NCBI GenBank assembly: GCA_030042955.1
Contig: JASHYQ010000225.1
Location: 1-7,353 of the forward strand
Origin: Thermoplasmata archaeon
Lineage (GTDB): Archaea > Thermoplasmatota > Thermoplasmata > Lutacidiplasmatales > UBA184
Direction of reading: 5' to 3'
Length of the DNA: 7,353 nt
The notes beneath the pieces are model-generated. The model worked only from the letters and a program-made list of their open reading frames with translations. It had not been told where the DNA came from and did not search any database. Positions 1-4,231 of the stretch are shown here, one piece after another; within the stretch, counting starts at the first letter, position 1; the number at the start of each line of letters is the position of its first letter. Both the position numbers and the translations under genes were made by a program.

Positions 1-672
1 GCGGTTGTTCTCTCGCGCGAGACGGACCATCTCGGGGCTGTGGTCGACGGCCGTGGCTCGGCATCCGGACTTGAGGGCCTCCTGGAGGAACGCACCTCCT
101 CCGCAGCCGACCTCGAGGAGGCGGTCTTTGGGTCCGAGGTCCAACACCTCGAGGAGGAGTGCGAAGTTGGGACGATGGTAGACCGGGTCCGAGTAGATTC
201 CCCGGGCTCGCTTCCCGGAAGGGCGCCGGGCGCCCCGGTCGGTGACCCAGTCCCCGACCGCGGTCGGGGCGAGGTTCCGGAGGAACGGAGCGAACAGGCT
301 GCCGACGACCCACCCGGTCGCTTCGGTCGGTTCGTCGAAGACGACACCCCCGCCCCGGTGCTCGAGGGTGACCCGGGTGCCGCCGGGAACGTCCTCGAAC
401 CGGAGCTCGACCTCGGTGTCCGTCTTGGGCTTCCAGGGTGCCGGATGCCAGGCCAGGAGGACTCGCTCTTGGGGAACCCAGGCCTCGACCTGGCCGACCT
501 GGGTGCCGTGCTCGGTCACCGACCCCTTGGCGCCGGGGACGAACTCGAGCCCGAGCCGGCCCAGGGCCTCGCTAAGTTCGTCCACCGCGACCGAGAACGC
601 CTCCGCCCGGGGGAGAGGAACCACGCCTCCCACCTGGACCTTGAGCGGCGGCTTCCGGGGAGCCCGCGGCAT
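1..672 (-). CDS. SRPBCC (AHSA1-like) domain fused to SAM-dependent methyltransferase, partial
   Basis: The open frame runs from an ATG at 672 off the left edge, giving the first 224 residues without a stop. Residues about 10-140 look like an SRPBCC/AHSA1 (START-like) hydrophobic-cavity domain: an N-terminal PRAEAF helix, the strand pair VEAWVPQERVLLAW, then GGTRVTLEH. A class I methyltransferase begins at about 160. Its SAM motif I is LLEVGCGGGAFL (185-196), and the acidic residue that would hold the ribose is D210 in AVDHSPEM. The substrate cannot be told, because the acceptor-binding part is missing. It lies 71 bp downstream of the DUF885 gene on the same strand. ATG 672 was chosen because it directly precedes the conserved part and no good start lies upstream in frame; no clear Shine-Dalgarno is present. 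The fold assignments are from motif reading: fairly sure for the methyltransferase, moderately sure for the SRPBCC domain. Confidence 0.82.
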   Translation of the reverse strand, partial: MPRAPRKPPLKVQVGGVVPLPRAEAFSVAVDELSEALGRLGLEFVPGAKGSVTEHGTQVGQVEAWVPQERVLLAWHPAPWKPKTDTEVELRFEDVPGGTRVTLEHRGGGVVFDEPTEATGWVVGSLFAPFLRNLAPTAVGDWVTDRGARRPSGKRARGIYSDPVYHRPNFALLLEVLDLGPKDRLLEVGCGGGAFLQEALKSGCRATAVDHSPEMVRLARENNR

Positions 673-686
673 CTCGGGAACCCGAG
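673..686. promoter_or_regulatory. Perfect palindrome abutting the methyltransferase start
   Basis: Read on the minus strand, CTCGGGTTCCCGAG lies immediately before the ATG at 672. It is a perfect inverted repeat with 6-base arms and a TT centre. As RNA it could form a small GC hairpin covering the place where a ribosome site would be. As DNA it could be an operator. In a GC-rich genome it may also be chance. No function is shown. Confidence 0.25.
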
Positions 687-743
687 AGGTTGGGCCACGG
701 AAGAACCGTTCGGTGGACCGACCGGCCCCGGAGTCGCACTCCC

Positions 744-2375
744 TTAGGACGCCGGTCCCGCCTGGAGCAGACTCTCGAGCAACCCGACGGGCGGGCATCC
801 GAGCCCGAGCAGGGTGTCGTGGAACCGCCTCAGGCTCCCGCCGTAGGCCGAGGCGAGCAGCTTCGAGCGGGCGCTGAGGATCGCGAGCTTTCCGAGGGTG
901 TAACAGAAGTACTCGGGGTCGAACGTTCCGCGGATCGCCTCGCGCTCGGCCGGCAGCCGGTCGAAGTGGGCTTCCTCCATGAAGAGGCGCGTCGACCGCT
1001 CGACCGACCAGCCCTCGGTGTGAAGGCCGATCGAGGAGAGCAACCGGCAGTTCCGCAGGAGCGCGTCGTGGATCTGACCGACCTCCGCATCGTGGCGAGG
1101 GGCGCCGAGCCCCGACTCGATCGTCAACTGCTCGGCATAGTGGGCCCATCCCTCGATGAATGACGAGGAGCGGTAGACCCGCCGCGCGAGGCTCCCTCGG
1201 GCCGCGCGAAGGTGGAGGAACTGGAGATAGTGGCCGGGGAAGACCTCATGGACGGTGATGTTCCGAAGCAGGGTCCGGTTCAGGGACCGAAGCCACTCTT
1301 CCTGCTGGACCGGGCTCCACGTCGAGTCCACCGGAGTGACGTAGTAGACCCCCTCGGGCGTCGGGTCGAACGGTCCCGGGGAGTCCATGCTCGCGGTGGA
1401 GAGGGCGCGGCCCCAGAGGGGCGTCTCCTCGACGCGGACCATGACGGGGTCTGGGATGGTGACCAGCCCCTTCGATTGGACGAACTCGCGGGCCTCGGCG
1501 ACGAACCGGGAGGCGGTAGGGATGACCTCCGCGGCGCTCGGATGGTCTTGCCCCAGACGCCGCAAGAGCTCCGCCGGCGGGACTCCCTCCTCTGCACTGA
1601 TCGCTGCGAGACGGGCCTGGTTGCGGGCGAGGTCGGCGGAGCCGGCCTTCTTGATCGCTTCGAACGGGGTTTCGAGGCCCTCCCGGACGAACAGCAGGCG
1701 TTGGTACCGTTGCGCGCCCAGGGCAAAGTCGGGGACGGAGCGAGGCAACTCCTCCTCCTTCAGCCAGGTCAGGAACTGACCGATCGCGGCCTGGGCCGGG
1801 GCCCGTGCTGTTCGGACCGATGCCCCGAGGCCGGCCTGCGTCGCGAACGCCTCGACCTCGTCCAGGTGCGTGGGCAGCCCGGACCCCATCGAGATCGCGA
1901 GCTGGACGAAGGGTTTGGGCATCGGCCCGACCAGCCGACGACGGCCATCGTCGAGGACCTTCGGAAGTCCCTCGAGGATCTGGACGATGGCGCGGACCCG
2001 TTCGGACGCGGGCGCGTACTCTCGGATGAGGTAGGGGGTCAGCGAGACTCCGCCCATGTACCACATCGGGTTCCGGTCCAGCTGGAGCGATTCCCGGAGG
2101 TCGAACAGGGGACTCTCGAGGAGCAGACGGAGCAGGAACCGGTCGACCCGTCGTCCGTCGGGCAGCGCGGCGTCCTCCACGGCGGCGAGCTGGGTGAGAA
2201 GCGCGTCGGCCCGCTCGGCCCACCGTGTGGTGCCGTCCCGGGAGAGGTCCGGCATCCGTCCGTCGTACTGGTGCAGACCGAGCCCCACCGCAAAGCCCGG
2301 CTGGAGGGTGAACACGTGGTCGACGACGGCGCGCTCGAGGGCGGTGAACGCTGCGGCGCTCGAGGAAGAAGCCAT
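744..2375 (-). CDS. DUF885 family protein, putative zinc metallopeptidase
   Basis: A 543-residue protein that fits the DUF885 family (about 550-600 residues), whose members are regarded as metal-dependent peptidases. It carries the full family signature: HEVFPGH (H376, E377, H382), followed about 25 residues later by EGWAHY (E408, H412), giving plausible metal ligands and catalytic glutamate. It continues with IGLHTEGWSVE and ends in the typical tail FCYTLGKLAIL...FHDTLLGLGCPP. No signal peptide or membrane span is seen, so it is probably cytoplasmic. Start: the ATG at 2375 is preferred over an in-frame TTG at 2393, which has no ribosome site; only a weak GAGGG lies about 11 nt before the ATG. 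Stop is TAA at 744-746. It sits between the zinc-ribbon gene (63 bp upstream) and the methyltransferase (71 bp downstream). The peptide substrate is unknown; the family call is secure and the peptidase activity is inferred. Confidence 0.93.
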   Translation of the reverse strand: MASSSSAAAFTALERAVVDHVFTLQPGFAVGLGLHQYDGRMPDLSRDGTTRWAERADALLTQLAAVEDAALPDGRRVDRFLLRLLLESPLFDLRESLQLDRNPMWYMGGVSLTPYLIREYAPASERVRAIVQILEGLPKVLDDGRRRLVGPMPKPFVQLAISMGSGLPTHLDEVEAFATQAGLGASVRTARAPAQAAIGQFLTWLKEEELPRSVPDFALGAQRYQRLLFVREGLETPFEAIKKAGSADLARNQARLAAISAEEGVPPAELLRRLGQDHPSAAEVIPTASRFVAEAREFVQSKGLVTIPDPVMVRVEETPLWGRALSTASMDSPGPFDPTPEGVYYVTPVDSTWSPVQQEEWLRSLNRTLLRNITVHEVFPGHYLQFLHLRAARGSLARRVYRSSSFIEGWAHYAEQLTIESGLGAPRHDAEVGQIHDALLRNCRLLSSIGLHTEGWSVERSTRLFMEEAHFDRLPAEREAIRGTFDPEYFCYTLGKLAILSARSKLLASAYGGSLRRFHDTLLGLGCPPVGLLESLLQAGPAS

Positions 2376-2405
2376 GGTGCAGGATGCCCTCAACGAAGGG
2401 GGGTC

Positions 2406-2413
2406 AAAACAGT
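2406..2413 (-). promoter_or_regulatory. Possible TATA-like element for the DUF885 gene
   Basis: On the minus strand ACTGTTTT is the only A/T-rich patch in the gap upstream of the DUF885 gene, 31-38 nt before its ATG. That spacing suits an archaeal TATA box with a very short leader. It does not match the TATA consensus well. The same T run is also the tail of the hairpin at 2414-2431, so either reading is possible. Confidence 0.2.
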
Positions 2414-2431
2414 ACGGGCCCGTCGGCCCGT
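2414..2431 (-). terminator. Terminator-like GC hairpin after the zinc-ribbon gene
   Basis: Minus-strand reading gives ACGGGCC-GACG-GGCCCGT, a perfect 7-bp stem with a 4-base loop, followed after three bases by GTTTT. It begins 7 bp past the stop of the zinc-ribbon gene. The layout resembles a weak intrinsic terminator. Archaeal termination depends mainly on longer T tracts, so this may only attenuate readthrough into the DUF885 gene, or do nothing. Confidence 0.3.
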
Positions 2432-2438
2432 CCCCCGT

Positions 2439-2918
2439 TCACTCGGCCCACGTAATCTTGCACGTCGGACAGTACGTGCCTTCGAGCGGGGTCGCGCAGA
2501 CGAAACAGCGCGAGAGCGGGGTCACCTGCGCGGGGGGAGTCACCGGCGAGGTGGGGACCGGGCCGGGCAGCGGCGGAGGAGGCTCGACGGTCGCAGGGAC
2601 GACCGGAGCAGCCGGAACGGCCGGACCCGCAGGACCCACCGGAGCCCCAAGTGCCGGCTCAGGAACCGGCGTTGCAGGGGTGGGCGAGACGGAGCCCTCG
2701 GGAGCGGACGAGGGGGTCGGCACCTCAGCCTTGCGGACGGGCAGAGGCGGTTGGGCTTCCTCCGGCGGCATCTGCTTCGGAGGTGGTTCCTTCGGCGGAG
2801 CCGCCTTAGGCGGAGCCTCCTTGGTGGGCGTCTCCTTGGGTTTCGCGGGCGAAGCCTTCGCCGGGGTCTCCTCCGGCGACTCTTCCTTGTCCCGGCGGAG
2901 CCGGCGGAAGAAGGACAT
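2439..2918 (-). CDS. Pro/Ala-rich protein with C-terminal zinc ribbon, hypothetical
   Basis: A 159-residue protein with three parts. The N-terminus MSFFRRLRRDKEES is short, basic and amphipathic and could touch membrane or nucleic acid. Residues about 17-55 are built of Lys-Pro-Glu units (PAK, PPKA, PPKE), and about 56-135 is an uncharged Pro/Ala/Val linker, so most of the chain must be disordered. The C-terminus is a compact zinc ribbon, C138-X2-C141-X8-C150-X2-C153 (RCFVCATPLEGTYCPTC), ending six residues later at WAE. ATG 2918 is chosen because GGTG, which pairs with the archaeal 16S tail, lies nine bases upstream; a GTG at 2930 in the same frame would add four residues. It is the first gene of the minus-strand block and is divergent from the RidA-like gene. 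I recognise no family beyond the zinc ribbon. The coding call rests on the four ordered cysteines and the clean start. Confidence 0.75.
   Translation of the reverse strand: MSFFRRLRRDKEESPEETPAKASPAKPKETPTKEAPPKAAPPKEPPPKQMPPEEAQPPLPVRKAEVPTPSSAPEGSVSPTPATPVPEPALGAPVGPAGPAVPAAPVVPATVEPPPPLPGPVPTSPVTPPAQVTPLSRCFVCATPLEGTYCPTCKITWAE
2754..2870 (-). repeat. Imperfect Lys/Pro repeat block in the zinc-ribbon gene
   Basis: This part of the zinc-ribbon gene encodes degenerate units around PPK(E/A) and PAK. The DNA repeats elements such as GGCGGAGCC, seen twice in succession near 2796-2817. The units are not exact copies, so this reads as a slowly diverged low-complexity tract rather than a recent tandem duplication. 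Confidence 0.45.
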
Positions 2919-2940
2919 CAGCGGGTGCACCCCGTGCCCC

Positions 2941-2948
2941 GTTCTTAG
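2941..2948 (-). promoter_or_regulatory. Possible TATA-like element for the zinc-ribbon gene
   Basis: CTAAGAAC on the minus strand is one of two A/T-rich patches in the 86-bp divergent intergenic region. It lies 23-30 nt before the ATG at 2918, where a TATA box would sit for a leaderless or nearly leaderless archaeal transcript. The match to the consensus is weak. Confidence 0.2.
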
Positions 2949-2975
2949 CCCTGCCGACGCACGGGAGGCGCACCC

Positions 2976-2981
2976 GTTTTC
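2976..2981 (+). promoter_or_regulatory. Possible TATA-like element for ridA-flpA
   Basis: The T-rich patch in CCCGTTTTCTG is the other A/T island of the divergent region, 24-29 nt before the ATG at 3005. The position fits an archaeal core promoter serving the RidA-like gene and flpA. The sequence itself is a poor TATA match, so the call rests on position only. Confidence 0.22.
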
Positions 2982-3004
2982 TGTCCGGTCGGCTGAGGGC
3001 GTCT

Positions 3005-3469
3005 ATGGCCCCCGGCCCTACGGCCCGCCTGCGAGCGTTGGGGCTCTCGTTGCCGCCGCCGCCCACGCCGAAGGGGACGTACACCCCGGTCGTTGTGCAC
3101 GGCGGGCTCGCCTTCGTCTCGGGCCAGATCGTTACCGACGGGAGCGGCGTGGTCCGACCCGGCCTCGTCGACCGGGACGTCACTGCGGACGAGGCGCGCG
3201 AGCTCGCCCGAAAGGCGACCCTCCAAGGACTTAGCGCCCTCGCCGCCGCGCTCGGGTCGCTCGACCGGGTGACCCGGATCCTTCGGGTCGGGGTCTTTGT
3301 GGCGTCGTCTCCTGGATTCGTCCGTCAGCACGAGGTCGCTAACGGGGCGACCGACCTCCTCGTCGAGGTGTTCGGGGAGGCGGGGCGGCCCGCCCGGGCC
3401 GCCGTGGGTGTCTTCGCGCTCCCGCTCAACGCTCCCGTCGAGGTCGAGATCCTCGCCGAGGTCGGGTAG
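3005..3469 (+). CDS. RidA/YjgF/UK114 family protein
   Basis: A 154-residue RidA-superfamily protein; these form trimers, and true RidA deaminates reactive enamine/imine intermediates made by PLP enzymes. Seen here: the opening LRALGLSLPPPPTPKGTYTP, then GGLAFVSGQ (S39-G40-Q41), and the C-terminal core PARAAVGVFALPLNAPVEVEI. The arginine equivalent to the substrate-binding Arg of E. coli RidA (R105) is present as R131. The long N-terminal LGLxLPPxxxPxGxY lead-in is typical of the YjgF-like subgroup about 150 residues long rather than of classic RidA (about 128), so the precise substrate is uncertain. Start ATG 3005 follows GAGGG at a 5-base spacing. flpA begins 8 bp after its stop, so the two are almost certainly cotranscribed. 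Family sure; imine deaminase activity inferred. Confidence 0.93.
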   Translation: MAPGPTARLRALGLSLPPPPTPKGTYTPVVVHGGLAFVSGQIVTDGSGVVRPGLVDRDVTADEARELARKATLQGLSALAAALGSLDRVTRILRVGVFVASSPGFVRQHEVANGATDLLVEVFGEAGRPARAAVGVFALPLNAPVEVEILAEVG

Positions 3470-3477
3470 GAACGTCC

Positions 3478-4140
3478 GTGGAAGCGACCGTGTGGGAGGG
3501 CGTCCTTCGCGAGGGACGCGACCTCTACACTCCCAATCGGGGACCGCCGGGTGACCGCGTGTACGGCGAGACCCTCCGCACCGTGGACGGGGTGGAGTAC
3601 CGTCACTGGGACCCCTTCCGCTCGAAGCTCGCCGCCCTCTTGGTGAAGGGGGGTCCCCCCGACCTCTGGCGCGGCACCCGGAAGGCCCTCTACCTCGGGG
3701 GCGCGCACGGGACGACCGTGAGCCACCTCTCGGACCTGCTCGACCCCGCTCCGATCTATGTGATCGAGAAGAGCGCCACCGCGTTCGCCCCTCTCCTCGC
3801 CCTCGCCCGACGGCGGCGGAACCTGCTCCCTATCCTCGCGGACGCTCAACTGCCCGAGCGGTACCGCGCCGACGTGGGAGAGGTCGACCTCCTCTACCAG
3901 GACGTCGCCCAGCGCAATCAGGCGGCGATCTTCGTCGAGAACGCCCGGGCGACCCTCGCTCGAGGGGGACGCGGGGTCTTGATGCTGAAGGTCCGCTCGG
4001 TCACCCAGCGTCGCCCGGCGACCTCGATCGTCCGGGAGACGCGGGCCGAGCTCGCTCGTGGCGGCCTTGAGACGCGAAACGAGGTGGGCCTCGCTCCGTT
4101 CGCCCGCGACCACGTGGCTCTCGTGACCTCCGCTCCGTGA
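3478..4140 (+). CDS. flpA: Fibrillarin-like rRNA/tRNA 2'-O-methyltransferase
   Basis: A 220-residue protein, normal size for archaeal fibrillarin (about 225). It is the SAM-dependent enzyme of the box C/D sRNP and works with Nop5, L7Ae and guide sRNAs to 2'-O-methylate rRNA and tRNA. Family blocks occur in order: EYRHWDPFRSKLAA (40-53), LYLGGAHGTTVSHLSDLL (71-88, SAM motif I), E97 as ribose ligand, NLLPILADAQLPERY (115-129), VDLLYQDVAQ (136-145) and LKVRSV (170-175). The K-D-K-H tetrad is intact: K50, D142, K171, H212. Small departures from the usual sequence are GGAHGTT for GAASGTT and KVRSVT for KARSID. The start is GTG 3478, 8 bp after the RidA-like gene, with a weak AGGA upstream. The usual neighbour nop5 is absent on both sides. 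Identification is secure. Confidence 0.97.
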   Translation: MEATVWEGVLREGRDLYTPNRGPPGDRVYGETLRTVDGVEYRHWDPFRSKLAALLVKGGPPDLWRGTRKALYLGGAHGTTVSHLSDLLDPAPIYVIEKSATAFAPLLALARRRRNLLPILADAQLPERYRADVGEVDLLYQDVAQRNQAAIFVENARATLARGGRGVLMLKVRSVTQRRPATSIVRETRAELARGGLETRNEVGLAPFARDHVALVTSAP

Positions 4141-4192
4141 GGAGCAGGTCCCTGCGGCCGGCCAGCTTCCATCCTCCGGCGTTCGATGTCGC

Positions 4193-4199
4193 CCGAAAT
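4193..4199 (+). promoter_or_regulatory. Possible TATA-like element for the membrane cluster
   Basis: CGAAATA is the one A/T-rich patch in the 91-bp gap after flpA, 33-39 nt before the GTG at 4232. It could be a degenerate BRE/TATA with a leader of about 8-12 nt, just enough to hold the GGTGG ribosome site at 4223-4227. The rest of the gap (4141-4231) holds only a GC palindrome GGCCGGCC without a T tract. Confidence 0.25.
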
Positions 4200-4231
4200 A
4201 GCCCGGCCCGTTCCGAGTCCTCGGTGGTCTC

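Noticed and set aside
40..747. A 235-residue plus-strand frame at the left end
   Set aside because: It is the antisense shadow of the SRPBCC-methyltransferase frame, which carries SAM motif I and a START-like domain.
2376..2393. TTG at 2393 as the DUF885 start, adding six residues
   Set aside because: There is no ribosome site before it and the added residues look unlike the family; the ATG at 2375 is simpler.
1212..2948. A 578-residue open frame on the plus strand
   Set aside because: It lies opposite the DUF885 and zinc-ribbon genes, has an Arg/Gly-rich composition without any motif, and is the usual long antisense frame of GC-rich DNA. The minus strand carries intact HExxxGH and zinc-ribbon signatures.
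2056..3234. A 392-residue plus-strand frame across the divergent intergenic region
   Set aside because: It crosses the DUF885 and zinc-ribbon genes antisense and enters the RidA-like gene out of frame. Its Gly/Ala-rich middle merely mirrors the Pro-rich zinc-ribbon protein.
4141..4231. A terminator after flpA from the GGCCGGCC palindrome
   Set aside because: There is no adjacent T tract and short GC palindromes are expected often at this base composition.
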